A DNA stretch of 64,000 nt. It comes from Cordilura impudica. Lineage: Eukaryota > Arthropoda > Insecta > Diptera > Scathophagidae. Each line of letters begins with the position of its first letter. Position 1 is the first letter of the stretch. Positions 10,501-21,143 of this stretch are shown piece after piece. The notes below the pieces were generated by a model. That model saw only the letters and a list, made by a program, of their open reading frames with translations, ran no database searches and was not told where the DNA came from. Position numbers and translations under genes: made by a program. Location: NCBI GenBank assembly GCA_963682025.1, contig OY821521.1, forward strand, positions 100,741,354-100,805,353, given 5' to 3'.

Positions 10501-11474
10501 GATTTATTTATTTATTCATGTATTAACTTACAATTACAAATTATAAGCTAATATTAGGATTAGTGCAATAGCTACTATGGCCTTCAGCACAAAATAGTAT
10601 TAAACAATAACAATAACATAATTTCTTAATATGAGTTACTTAGTAATTGGATTCTTCTATGTTCCAGTTCCTTTTAAGAATTTTATTATTTTTTTATATT
10701 ATATGGGGTCGGATTGGATAAATACCCAATAGGATCACTACCTTTAAAACAATTCTGTCTATGAGTAATGAAATTTGGGCAGTTTGAGAGGATGTGGGAA
10801 GGATTTGGTGTGGGAGATATGCAGTTACAAATTTGAGGAATTGTAATGTTCATTAGGTGTCCGTGCGTCAGTTTGGAATGTACGAGTCTTAGCCGTTCAA
10901 ATTTTATCATATCTAATCTGTTAAGGCCAGCAATATTTCTTTATAAGAAAGATCGAATGTCTTTCATTTTATGATTTAATGTTTTGTACCATGTTGTAGT
11001 GTTGCTAAGTTGGGATTTTTTTTTTTTTATCAATGTAATGTAATGTTCTGTGATAAGTTTTTCCCAGTCATGATGATTATTATTAGATAGTAGCCCTTTT
11101 TGCAATGAGATCAGCTAATTCATTACCTTGGATACCGCAGTGGCCAGGAACCCAAATCAATTTTATATTTGGTTGCTTGTCGATTAACAGGTTTCTTATT
11201 TCGTTAATATAGTGATTAAAATTGTTTCTATTTGCAATATATTGTAGTGAAGAAAGGGAATCAGTACATATTGCAAATTTACCATTGTTTTGACTCACGT
11301 ATTTAATTCTTTCATAGATAGTTATTAGTTCGGCAGAGTATATAGAACTAAATTTGGATAGGATAGCATATTTGATTACTCTATTATCAGTAATTATGCT
11401 GAAGGAAGTGGCAGATTTCGATCCGTCAGTGTAAAGAAATTTATAATCATAAAGTGTATCTTTTGAATAACATT
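10501..11474 (-). pseudogene. I-like LINE 3' part with RNase H domain
   Basis: On the minus strand 11460-11083 reads KFLYTDGSKSATSFS, then AELITIYERI, FAICTDSLSSLQ, IKLIWVPGHCGIQGNELADL. These are the four acidic positions (D, E, D, D) and the WVPGH.GI.GNE signature of a type I RNase H domain. RNase H lies after RT in I-clade and related LINEs. A Cys-poor tail follows at 10910-10686 (RLVHSKLTHGHLMN, then PQICNCISPTPNPSHILSNC). The 3' UTR contains GGCTGAAGGCCATAG-like sequence and ends in AATAAATAAATAAATC at 10,501. Upstream sequence is displaced to 15,053-15,263 by the insertion of another LINE. Confidence 0.85.
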
Positions 11475-11487
11475 CATCGCTAAACTA

Positions 11488-11820
11488 ATGACACCATATG
11501 ACAAAAACTTTGTCCTTAAGGCGTTAAATGCATATAAGAAAGAAAATAGAAATCTAACGTTAAATATTTTGGGTTTTGAACCTTATGAAAAATGTCAATA
11601 TTTTTACATCAACGTAAACCTAACAAGCGGCAACTTTAAAATTCTTTGCGAAGCAGTTAACCTTAAGAAACGAAAATTACTGCACTCAGCCTATTCATTT
11701 CGGGGACTTGTTTACATCAAACGAATGCATACGGATGAGCCAATTTGTATTGAAAGCTTAGATGCCCTAAATCATTTATTTCGCCTGGATGAAGGATCTA
11801 ATTCACAGCATGATGATTAA
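11488..11820 (+). pseudogene. LINE ORF1 C-terminal fragment
   Basis: A 110-residue frame (KALNAYKKENRNLTLNILGF; KKRKLLHSAYSFRGLVYIKR; DEPICIESLDALNHLF). The pattern of a helical start, strand-rich middle and KLHSAYT..G.VYV..... end resembles the C-terminal domain of ORF1 proteins in CR1/L2-like elements. It begins directly at the 5' truncation point, so the N-terminus is missing. It lies about 180 bp upstream of ORF2, in the same orientation. Function as an RNA-binding ORF1p is inferred from position and weak similarity. Confidence 0.5.
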
Positions 11821-12061
11821 ATATTCTCAAACAGTGTTTCTTCTTAACTTGCTATTTTTACACTGTTATCATTCTTTTTATTTTGTAATTATAAACATAT
11901 TTAAACAAACTTATATTTTTATCTTATTTAAATCTGTACACAACAACTTTTTTAAAATATCATACTTTTATTTTTGGACTAGTTTCATTTTATATCGCGT
12001 TGCTTTTAGTTCAGTATTTGAATTTTATTTTAATGAACATTGTTGGTAACATAAGTGGAAA

Positions 12062-14802
12062 TTCTAAAGATGTGACGTTTAATATGGTAAAAATCTTGGC
12101 GAAACAAAAAAAAGGAGTACAAATCTGCCACATAAACGCACAAAGTTTAATGTGCAAAATTGATGAGTTCAGATTCGTTTTCGAAAAATCAAATATTGAT
12201 GTAGTGTGTGTTTCTGAAACATGGCTCGATGAATCTATTCCGGATAGCCTCATTTGCTTAGATGGTTATAAAATATTTCGGTTTAATAGAAGTGGAAGAG
12301 GAGGAGGTGGTGTGGCAATATACGTCAAAAATACTATAACATGTAGTTTTCGTTGCAAGGCGGAAGAAAATGACAGAATTGAGTATATTTTTGTTGAAAT
12401 CTCATCATCTGGAAGAAAAATGCTGATTGGTTGTGCTTACCGACTCAAACGTGATGTACCTTTTGCCGATTTTATAAACAAAATGGAAATCTTAACCATG
12501 CCTTACAATGATATAGCAATTTTGGAGATTTCAATTCGAATCTACTAAAAGAATCGTCGTTTAAAGATAGTATGCAGTCATTAGGACTGACACCAACGAA
12601 TATTACAACACCAACACACTTTACAACGTCCAGCAGTACATTGATTGATCTAATATTTGTCGCTAATCCGTCGAAGGTCCTGCTGTATGATCAAATCTCA
12701 GCTTCCAGTTTTTCTAAACATGATCTGGTTTTTCTAGCCTATGATTTCCAGCTTCACCAAGAAGATCAAATTTTTTTCTCCTATCGTGATTACAAGAATC
12801 TTAACTATAGTTTGTTGTATGAAAATTTCAACTTATTCAATTGGAACCAAATATACCAAATGACTTCTGTTGATGATCAGTTGGAGTTTTTAGAACGTAA
12901 TATCTTAAGCCTTTTTGATGATACAGTTACGTTAAAAAAGAAAAAAGTTACCACAAAGAGTAAACCATGGTTTTCAACTGATGTCCAGCAATCAATACAA
13001 CGCAGAGATTTTGCTTATTCCCGGTGGAAACGTTTCAAAACGAATGAATTGAAACTCGATTTTCGCACTGCTAGAAGTGAGGCTAATTCTAAAATAAGAA
13101 TGGCTAAAACTAATTACTATTCCGAACGATTTTCATCCGCCATTGACTCCAAGGATACATGGAAAACCATTCGAGATATTGGTATTGGCAAAAATAATAA
13201 AAATGAAACCTTATCTTCCGACGACAATAGTGAACAGTACAGATTCGAACAACAATATTATGAATAATAGCTCCTCTTTTGAACAAACTGCATTTGAGTT
13301 TTCTTGTGTTAGTCAGTTTGATGTATTATCCAGTTTTTCATTAATAAAATCAAACGCCGTGGGTTTCGATAACTTACATCCCAAGTTTATCAAGATCATT
13401 TTGCCATTAATATTGCCTTATATAACACACCTATTTAACACCATTATTACATCAAGTTCTTTCCCTACTAAATGGAAATATGCAAAAAATAATACCTATT
13501 CCAAAATCGAAAACGGAGTATCGCCCAATAGCTATATTAAGCTTTCTATCAAAAGTAATGGAAAAACTACTACATCTACAAATGAGCAATTATATAAACG
13601 AAAATCAACTAATGTCTGACAAGCAGTCCGGATTTCGTTCTAACCACAGTTGTACTACAGCTTTGGTTAATGTAACCGAGAACATAAGACGTGAACTTGA
13701 TTATGGTAACATAAACTTTTTGGTACTTCTCGACCATTCAAAGGCGTTCGATACAGTAAACCATCAAACACTATGTATGAAACTAAAACACTTTTTTAAC
13801 TTTTCATCCACTTCTACGCAGCTTTTACATTCATACCTCACAAATCGGACTCAATCTGTATACGTTAATAATTCGACCTCAAGACCTGTAACACTCACGA
13901 GAGACGTACCTCAAGGATCGATTCTGGGTCCACTTCTTTTTTCCATCTATGCCAATGATTTGCCACAACAACTATCTCACTGTAAAATACACATGTATGC
14001 GGACGACGTTCAGCTGTATCTGAGTAGTCCAGTAAGCTCCATAGAAGAAAATGTTGAAAAGCTAAACTATGACCTTAATAAAATACATTTTTGGGCCACT
14101 GCAAATGGACTTTGTCTCAACCCGCATAAATCAAAATGTTTGATTATTCATAAAAAAACTTTTCAGCCTGTTCTTGAACATGATATACTAATAAACCATC
14201 AGAAAATCGAGATTGTAAAAAAGGTAAAAAATCTTGGCATAGTTTTCAACAACAACTTTACTTGGTCAAGCCACGTAGATACACTTGTGGTTCAAACGTA
14301 TATAAAGCTAAGATCGCTTTGGGTAACTCAGTATTTTACGCCGTTAAGAGTAAGACATCTTCTTGCAAAGGCATACTTAATTCCTGGTCTTATTTATGGC
14401 TGTGAACTTTTTGGCAACTGCGACTACGCCAGCAAGAAAAAGCTAAATATTTTGTACAACAATATTGTTAGATATGTTTATGGACTGAAGAAACGTGATA
14501 GCGTTTCGACTTTCTCAAAAAGTCTTTATGGAGTCTCATTCGATAACCTTATTAATATAAGGGTTTTAATGTTTTTGCACAAAATTATTTACACTGAGAA
14601 ACCCCTATATCTTTATGATCAAATACAGTTTGCTAGATCCAGAAGGGGCAAAAAACTTATTATCTCTATGCGTCGATGCCTTGTGTCAGAATGGCAATTT
14701 TTCATAAACGCCACACGTCTTTGGAATGCAATTCCACACAACCAACAATTAGTTAGCAACGCGATATATTTTAAGAAATTTTTGTTTAGTTACTTTGTTT
14801 AA
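12062..14802 (+). pseudogene. LINE ORF2: AP-like endonuclease and reverse transcriptase, three frameshifts
   Basis: The endonuclease shows VQICHINAQSLMCKIDEF, VVCVSETWLDESIPDS, GRGGGGVAIYV and, after a 1-nt frameshift near 12,521, a GDFNSNLL motif. It then has a final SKHDLVF (the S.H motif). A second shift near 13,255 leads to SNAVGFDNLHPKFIK, and a third near 13,475 to YRPIAILSFLSKVMEKLL. RT motifs follow: KQSGFRSNHSCTTAL, LLDHSKAFDTVNH, VPQGSILGPLLFSIYANDLP, MYADDVQLYL (catalytic YADD) and LNPHKSKCLII. The ORF ends at 14802 after a Leu/Tyr-rich C-terminal region, without RNase H. With the three shifts it cannot make one protein, but all catalytic motifs are recognisable, so the copy is young. 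It would nick target DNA and copy its own RNA by target-primed reverse transcription. Confidence 0.9.
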
Positions 14803-14991
14803 ATATATTTAATTTTCATTTTTTTTAAATTCATGAATTTTAATAATTTCTTGTATTTATTTTACTTTATTTTAAATAAGTTATAATTATTTTTTTTTAT
14901 TGTATTTTAATTTTGTGGCGAATTTTTGAACAATGAAAATCCTGTACTTTAATTATAAGACATGTCTTGTTGTACAGGAAATTAATAAAGA

Positions 14992-14992
<1 letters not shown>

Positions 14993-15048
<56 letters not shown>

Positions 15049-15050
15049 TC
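14993..15050. repeat. (AAT)n tail of the LINE
   Basis: About 18-19 AAT units follow TTAATAAAG. This is the 3' terminal repeat of the inserted element rather than an independent microsatellite. Confidence 0.85.
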
Positions 15051-15052
15051 AC

Positions 15053-15263
15053 TGAATAACATTATGTATGGGTGTGGGCTAGAAATAGATTTGGTGTAGT
15101 AATGAAGGGAAGTGTTAATAGTGTTTTCTTTCAGAAACCATGGAGGATATTGTTTGGCGCTGGGCTTTATTATGCTGAGAGGAATCTGTTTAATACAATT
15201 TTCTCTTGTGCGATGTATGGACGACGGTACAAAGATGTTATTGATATTCTGATGCAAATGTGA
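15053..15263 (-). pseudogene. I-like LINE, displaced RT C-terminal segment
   Basis: On the minus strand 15257-15060 reads QNINNIFVPSSIHRTRENCI, then YPPWFLKENTINTSLHYYTK and PHPYIMLFSE. In I-like LINEs the segment PPW...F.IN..L..Y.K leads directly into the RNase H start (YTDGSK). That start is found 3.6 kb away at 11,430. Together with the TGAATAACATT duplication this shows the two parts were one element before insertion. A one-base frame difference at the join shows the host copy was already decaying. Confidence 0.75.
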
Positions 15264-15537
15264 CGAAATTCAAGTATAAAATGAGTTTTAATGTAATTAA
15301 TTAAAAATAGCAGCTCAATAAATTATACAAATTCATCAATTATTAATTTTCTATACTTTAATGCATTTCAAATATAATTATAAAGCTTATACCAACCACG
15401 GCTTATTTGGTCATTTAAAATATTAATTAATTCATTTTCATTTATGCCGTTTTCTTTTCTGACAAAAAATGTCGCCTTTTTTTGCCCTCTTTTGGAAAAG
15501 TGTATTTTTTTATATATTCTGAATTAAGAGCAACCTT
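15264..15537. other. A+T-rich DNA with an orphan MITE end
   Basis: The sequence GCCGTTTTCTTTTCTGACAA at about 15,446 matches the terminal repeat of the 5,690-6,224 MITE. No second end is found before the next repeat begins. Confidence 0.45.
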
Positions 15538-16108
15538 GTAGTGATGAAATTTGGTATATAAGCTTTTATCGGCCATGGAATGAACGCTGTTGAAATTGGT
15601 GAGAATCGGTCCATGTTCAGACCTAGCCCCCATACAAATTACCCCTATGAAATCGACATAAATTGCCATAAGATCCAAATTGTCATATAGATCTTATTCA
15701 AATTGGGTTTTGTATGCGTTCATTACGTCCATTAATGAGTAATCCAAAAATGATCCCTTTGGCCCCATTTAGAGCTGATTCCCGATCTTCACTTAAATCT
15801 ATTAAAAAACAAAAATATTGCACTGATTCTTCTCAAATTTTGTTTGTATATATTTTTGCAAAATACAAGAGACTTTACCAAACATGATCAGGACCGGTCC
15901 ATTTTTGGACCTAGTCCCCATATAGATATAGCATCCGATATGAACTTTTTCATATCTGCAGCCAAAAAAATTAATAAAAATCCCACTCAGATTTGGTTTT
16001 TGCTTATTTTCTATGTCCAGTTAGTTGGGCCTAAGAGATAGGGTTTCTAAACGCATGGTATAGGGTATCGTATAGTCGGTCTAGACCGACTATAATTTTC
16101 TTACTTGT
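15538..16108 (+). mobile_element. Hairpin-ended (HINE-like) repeat, 5'-truncated
   Basis: The family body begins at GATGAAATTTGGTATATAAG. The 3' end shows ATGGTATAGGGTATCGT, the perfect 18-bp palindrome AGTCGGTCTAGACCGACT and AATTTTCTTACTTGTTT. The 5' subterminal repeat and the GTCCGTCC microsatellite are missing. Frames in the body are shared by all copies and are not genes. Confidence 0.85.
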
Positions 16109-16109
16109 T

Positions 16110-19100
16110 TCATATTCAAAACGCACTCCATATTCACTGATTTTTTCATTAATGGCTTTTGTCCAAACATATTATCTCTTAATGCAATTAGAGACAGTTT
16201 GTGCGGTTACCTGTTATGTGCATATTGGAACAGTGTTTTAAATATATAATTTAAATGTAAGTTTAACCTATAAAAATAGCTGCATTCTGCGTTTGTTTCT
16301 AAGAGTAAAGCATAGTTTGGTATAAAATCTGGTAGTTTTAGTATTCTTTTTAAGAAATAACGCTGTAGTTTGTCCACCTTTTCAAACAAACAGTATACCC
16401 CTAAACCTGATCTGCATAGGCTTGCATAGATCAGCATACCGCTTCCATTTAGTATTTCGATTTATGTGCGGTTTATTTAAGAAAGTGCTTCATGTTGAGT
16501 TTATGCTATTTTTAGTGGACAAATTTCTTTTCTCAATATGTTTTTGCGTCAAAATGATACCTAGATTGTTTTACTCGTTAACTATTTTTATTTCTTCATT
16601 TCTAAATTCAACCTTATCTCTCAGCGTAAGTCTTTCCCCAGTTCTGAAAACCATAATTTCTGACTTCAGCATGTTTGCTTCCATGTTCTATTTGTCAAAG
16701 TAAGTTTCCAGCTTCTTTACCATATTTTGCAAAATTTTTATATTATCGGCCAATAAAACGATATCGTCTGCATACAGAAGTAAGCGCACGTTTATATCAG
16801 TTATCATTAACCCACCACCCAAGTATTCGTGAAGATCATTTAAATATAAAGTAAACAGTAATGGTGACAGGAGACATCCTTGCTTAACTCCAGTTAACGT
16901 TTCAAAATATTCGGATATATCACTACCCGTCCATACTGCTGACTTCGTTTTGCTATAAACATTTTCAATAAAATTCACAACTTTTGTTGAGATACCTAAC
17001 GCATGTAATTTAAATATGAGCAATTTTCTTGGTACTTTATCGAAGGCAGCTTTAAAATCCACGAAAAAAGGATAAATCTTCTTTTTCTCCTAGAACTTTG
17101 AATGAACTATTACCGATGGGTTATATATATATTATCAACCGTAGAGTAATTAGGTCTAAAGCCCGCTTGAAATTCTTTCAGTATGTTGTGTTTTTGAACC
17201 CAGTTTGCTAGTCTGGTGTTTATAATCCCCATTAACAGTTTTGCCACACAATGCATAAAAGCGATTCCTCTATAATTATTGGTGCAATTCAAATCCCCTT
17301 TTTTGTAAATTGGAAATATAATGCTGAGTTCATACTCTCCATCTAATATTCCAGCTTCAAAAATGATATTAAAAAAATATTTGAAAGTTCTATAAGGAAG
17401 TTATCTGAGGCATACTTAAATGTTTCGTAAGGAATTCTATCCTCACCGGGGCTTTGTTCTGCTTCGTTTTTTTTTTTTTTTTTTGAGTACAGTTTATATT
17501 TTCGCAATAGTTATATTTTGGTCTAAATCTTGGTCTTCGTGCCACATTGGTACATAATGAATATCGTTTGACAGTTGTGGTTGATTTAATAATGTCTCAA
17601 AATATCTTTTAAAATCGTTTGCTTGTATTGATGTTCCAACTTTAAAGCTGTCAAATCTTATTTCTCTTGCAAACTTCCACCATTGCTTTGAATCATTTAT
17701 TTTGTTGATTTTATTGTTGATTTCAATATAGTACTCGTCTTTCCTTTTTTTGAATTCTCGAACATAATTGTATTTAGCTTGAAGGTATTTTTCTTTATCT
17801 TGCTGGTTCTTTGTATTTCTGAATTTGTTGAGAAGTTCAAATGTTTTTTCCTTGCTTTTAAGCAGTTGTAAGTAAACCATTTAGATATGAATGTGGTTGA
17901 GCGCTTTACTTTCGATTTTTTGGCAATGACAAATTTAAAATGTTAACTAATTGTTCTCAGTTCATAAATTCACCTCGATTTTGTTCTATTGTTAAGTTTT
18001 ATTTATTCGTATCTCGGTCTATGGAATTAATCCTTACAGACTATTTACAAAAAAAAAACATTTTAAAATTAATTTTAGTACATAGCTATTCATGAATTTA
18101 GAAAGCATATTATTTTACTTTTAATTAGATTAGTATTTAATGAGAAATCAATAAATCTATAAAGTTCATTAAATTGAATATACATTCTCCTGAGAGGGTC
18201 TGCATTTGCATAATTAGCTCTATAGAACTGTACAGATAAAGGTGAGATATAACGTGTTGGTCGTTGAGGAATGTTGAATGATATGTTGTTAATCAGGAAA
18301 CCAGAACAAACATCACCATTAATTATATTAAGAAGAAATGAAACATTTAGCATAGTCCTCCGGCTTTTTAAGGTGATGGAAGATTACTTGGATTGAAGTT
18401 TAAACTCCGAAGACAAAACAAAAGGAATTGTTTGTGCACAGATTCCAGGCTGTCGGCATGAATTTGGTAGATTGATCTCACAAGTGACGTATATAAAGTT
18501 TTGGTGACATAGGGATCATTAAACTCTTTAGCCCAACGTTTTATGAAACCAAGTACACCTCTGGCTTTGTTGACAGTAATTGTTATATGAGGAATATAGC
18601 TAAGTTTATGATCCAATAAAACACCGAGATCTATAAAGTTATCTACTTTATCGAGACAATAATCACCCAGCACATAGTTGACAGATATCGGCCTTTTTCT
18701 GACGAAACGCATATGTTTACACTTTTAAGGTTCAGCTCCATTAAATTACACCAAGAATAAAATGAATTCAAATCATTTTGGAGAGAAACATGATCGAGTG
18801 TTGATTATAACAGAAGAAAATTGTGACATCATCCGCATACATCAAGATGTTTGAAAAACGAATAACATTCGGAAGATCGTTTATAAACAAAAAAAATAGA
18901 AGCGGTCCAAGATGGCTGCCTTGTGCTACTTCCGACATTACAGCTATCGGCTTTGAAGTAACATTTCTAAAACATACTTTTAGTGTTCTATTGGTTAATA
19001 AGAATATATCCACTTTGCGCTAAGTTTTGAAAATCCCATCATATGTGATTTTGTTTACATTTTTCCATATTTTTATCATTCAAAATCAGTTTCGGCAACA

Positions 19101-19112
19101 AATTTAACTTTT
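16110..19112 (-). pseudogene. LINE ORF2, reverse transcriptase part (copy 1), split by a Jockey fragment
   Basis: In protein order on the minus strand: linker at 17880-17494 (LLKSKEKTFELLNKFRNTKN, then KQWWKFAREIRF); RT fingers at 17292-17110 (NNYRGIAFMHCVAKLL, EFQAGFRPNYSTVDN); RT palm at 17062-16688 (MDFKAAFDKVPRKLLIF, GVKQGCLLSPLLFTLYLNDL, LLLYADDIVLLAD). The thumb (LKSEIMVFRTGERL) and a C-terminal part at 16437-16207 follow. No RNase H is seen. Frameshifts and stops separate the pieces, yet every RT motif including YADD is intact. The endonuclease half is at 19,112-19,873. A Jockey fragment of about 1 kb sits between them. The palm upstream of 16,716 lies inside the duplicated unit; the thumb and C-terminus do not. 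Confidence 0.85.
17990..19070 (-). mobile_element. Jockey-clade LINE fragment nested in the outer LINE (copy 1)
   Basis: Minus-strand order: 19013-18768 (LTNRTLKVCFRNVTSKPIAV, then GSHLGPLLFFLFINDLPNVI and ILMYADDVTIFF); 18712-18368 (DNFIDLGVLLDHKLSYIPHI, GVLGFIKRWAKEF, DPYVTKTLYTSLVRS); 18353-18090 (MLNVSFLLNIINGDVCSGFL, RANYANADPLRRMYIQFNEL). This is the C-terminal half of a Jockey reverse transcriptase, the type common in Diptera. It is 5'-truncated within RT and ends with a 3' UTR and short A-run near 18,000. The flanking outer-LINE linker resumes at about 17,980 and its endonuclease at about 19,110. Frameshifts are present although the YADD box is kept. I could not define a target duplication. 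Confidence 0.85.
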
Positions 19113-19873
19113 CACAACTTTGTTGTTATTCTCAGCTTTAGTTTCAGTGGCATGTGGTTTGACCAGATTTTAGAGTCAACTTCAAAATTTTCTACATACT
19201 GAAGAGCTTCCTGGGATATTGGGCATACATCAATAACAGAGCTTCCTACTGTACTGACAAAAGTATATTCACCATTTTCATCCCCAATTGTACGACCATT
19301 AAGTATTATAAGTCCAAAATCATTACAGAACTCCAAAAGTTTTTTTGCCATTTGTTGTTACCGATTCATCTCTGGATTTTCTTTCATTTAAACCGGCTAC
19401 CAAATTTTGTGTATAGATATCTTCTATATTCTGTTGTAGTGCTCCAATACGTACATTCTTGCCACCTCCTAATATGGCATTCTCCACTTGATTGTTCAAA
19501 AATAAGTTTTTTAACTTCATAAATTCAAAGTTCCAATCTGCTGCTCTAATATAAACAGGTATAATACTGAATTTAAGTGTGTTCAATTGAATTTTAAGGA
19601 TTACTGTTTCATCTATTACTTGATATGAATGTTCAAATGTTTCTTAAATCCGAGGACACAGGCACCAATTGCTCTACCACGTATACTTAAGCGATTTGCC
19701 GATTTCGAGTGCAATTCAAAATTTTTGAAATATTTCTTCCAATTCTCTATATTTTGTTTTTCCACGTGAGTTTCAAATAATGCAAACACATCAAAATCAC
19801 ACAAATACTTAAAAAACTCTGGAAACAAACATTTATTGCCTTGAATATTATAAGCCACAATATTTAAATACAT
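19112..19873 (-). pseudogene. LINE ORF2, endonuclease part (copy 1)
   Basis: The frame opens at 19873 with MYLNIVAYNIQGN, then FDVFALFETHVEKQN (the N and E motifs of AP-like LINE endonucleases). It continues in shifted frames at 19586-19323 (KFSIIPVYIRAADWNFEFMK) and 19351-19112 (FGLIILNGRTIGDENGEYTF, VSTVGSSVIDVC and W.NHMPLKL). The expected GDFN is degraded to GGGKNVRIG, and the final S.H motif reads WSNHMPL. It would nick the target for insertion; this copy has at least two frameshifts. ORF1 ends about 90 bp upstream. Confidence 0.75.
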
Positions 19874-19963
19874 ATTTTTACAATTTAGTTCTTTGAATTA
19901 AGATTATTTAATAATATGTTATAGTTGATGTTAATTTTATCAAATTCATTTTATATAAATCTT

Positions 19964-20400
19964 TTAAAACTGGCCACTAATAAGCTCCTTCTCTTTGTTC
20001 CACCTCATCCATTTGTCTTTTATTTTTATTCTATCCGAAATAACAACCGCTTTAGGGGCGTACTGATTACTAGCAGCTCTTTTTTCATGCAAAACTTTTT
20101 TATCTTGTTGTTTGTCTGCATTCAAATCCCTTTCGACATAAATAGATGTTCCAGCTAGTTTCTTCGAATTTTTAAGAGTATCTTGGACGCTTTGTGCCTA
20201 ATCCAATTCAACCAATACCTTCATCTTTCCATTTCTTTCATAAAGTTTTGTGGTAGATGTTACCTTTACAGATGTAATTAATATACCAAAAGAAATGATA
20301 GAATAAAGCTCAGTTGAATACTTTTGGAGAAAGATAGAAAGCTTCTGATGTGGAAAGTTATTCCAAATATGGGAAGAGGTGTTGAACATTTTAGATAGAG
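19964..20400 (-). pseudogene. LINE ORF1 C-terminal part (copy 1)
   Basis: A single minus-strand frame from about 20,389 to the TAA at 19,964 has one internal TAG. It reads SVKVTSTTKLYERNGKMKVL before the stop. After it come SVQDTLKNSKKLAGTSIYVE and RDLNADKQQDKK, ending KWMRWNKEKELISGQF. The motif KN..KL.GT.I.V..DL is the second half of the RRM-like domain in LINE ORF1 proteins. Its place directly before the endonuclease supports this. The N-terminal coiled coil is missing at the border with the helicase fragment. Confidence 0.65.
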
Positions 20401-20435
20401 AGCGGACAACTTCCTTACTTAGTTAGACACAGTCG

Positions 20436-20983
20436 AGTGCGATAGCATAGCCGAAAGAGAAAATTATCCGGTAGAATTCTTAAGTAGTATTAGACCATCC
20501 GGAATGCCACCACATAAGTTAAACCTCAAAGTGGGAGCTATAATCATGCTGCTGCGCGATTTAAATATAAGGAAAGGACTCTGCAACGGCATAAGCTTAC
20601 AAGTTACAAAATTTTCTCAAAATTTCACATATACAACAATATTGACTGGCATTGCCGAAGGAAATCCCGCATTTATCCCAAGAATTGACTTGGCTCCAAT
20701 TAATCATGACCTTCTATTTATTATGCGTCGAAGACAGTTTCTTATAATACTAGCATTTTCCATTAAAATTAATAAAGCGCAGGGTCAAACATTGGAAAAA
20801 GTCGGTATATTTTTGCCAAAACCCGTGTTTAGCCATAGACAAATGTATGTTGCGTTTTCAAGGGTGAGGTCCGCAAATGATGCTAGAGTCAAAGTGATGT
20901 TTGCCGAAGGAAAGCAAGGTATGCTTCGTAATGACAGTTCTGAAGTAGTTTCAAGGAATATTGTGTACAAAAAAGTTCTTTGA
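20436..20983 (+). pseudogene. Helitron helicase C-terminal fragment A (copy 1)
   Basis: An uninterrupted frame reads ENYPVEFLSSIRPSGMPPHK, then LNLKVGAIIMLLRDLNIRKG and LCNGISLQV. Further on are FSIKINKAQGQTLEKVGIFL and HRQMYVAFSRVRSANDARVK, with a TGA at 981-983 of this kilobase. These are the last helicase motifs (LK.G..IMLLRNL...GLCNGTRL; TINKAQGQT; LYVA.SRV). The ATG at 20504 is inside the domain and is not a true start. The Rep/HUH nuclease and helicase motifs I-IV are missing. The frame is clean for about 180 codons, so this is a relatively recent fragment. Confidence 0.85.
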
Positions 20984-21143
20984 GATTTTTTATGATGAAT
21001 TGAAATTGATGTTATGCTTATGTTAAATGATGCTTGTTATATGTTGAGTTAAATTGTTTGTATGCATTTATATTAAAATAAAACAAAATAATAAAAAAAT
21101 ATTTGTATATTAACAAAATATTATTTATTTAATTTAGAATTAA

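Larger units (their letters stand above)
11475..15052 (+). mobile_element. CR1/L2/Jockey-group LINE, 5'-truncated, inserted in the I-like LINE
   Basis: The element runs from the end of an ORF1 through a nearly complete ORF2 to an (AAT)n tail at about 14,993-15,050. It is flanked by the duplication TGAATAACATT. It is the best preserved element in the window, with only three frameshifts in ORF2. There is no RNase H domain after RT. A short-tandem-repeat tail rather than poly(A) is known for I, CR1 and L2 relatives; clade placement needs a phylogeny. Confidence 0.85.
11464..15063. repeat. 11-bp target-site duplication around a LINE insertion
   Basis: The direct repeat TGAATAACATT is present at 11464-11474 and at 15053-15063, immediately outside the plus-strand LINE. 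This is a typical length for non-LTR target-primed insertion. Confidence 0.85.

Noticed and set aside
14982..15257. Minus-strand ORF with a long Leu run
   Set aside because: The Leu run is the reverse reading of the (AAT)n LINE tail. Only the part beyond 15,053 is meaningful, as an I-like LINE fragment.
16070..16108. Palindrome plus T-run as a transcription terminator
   Set aside because: The same palindrome and end occur at the edge of every copy of a dispersed repeat in eukaryotic DNA. It is an element terminus.
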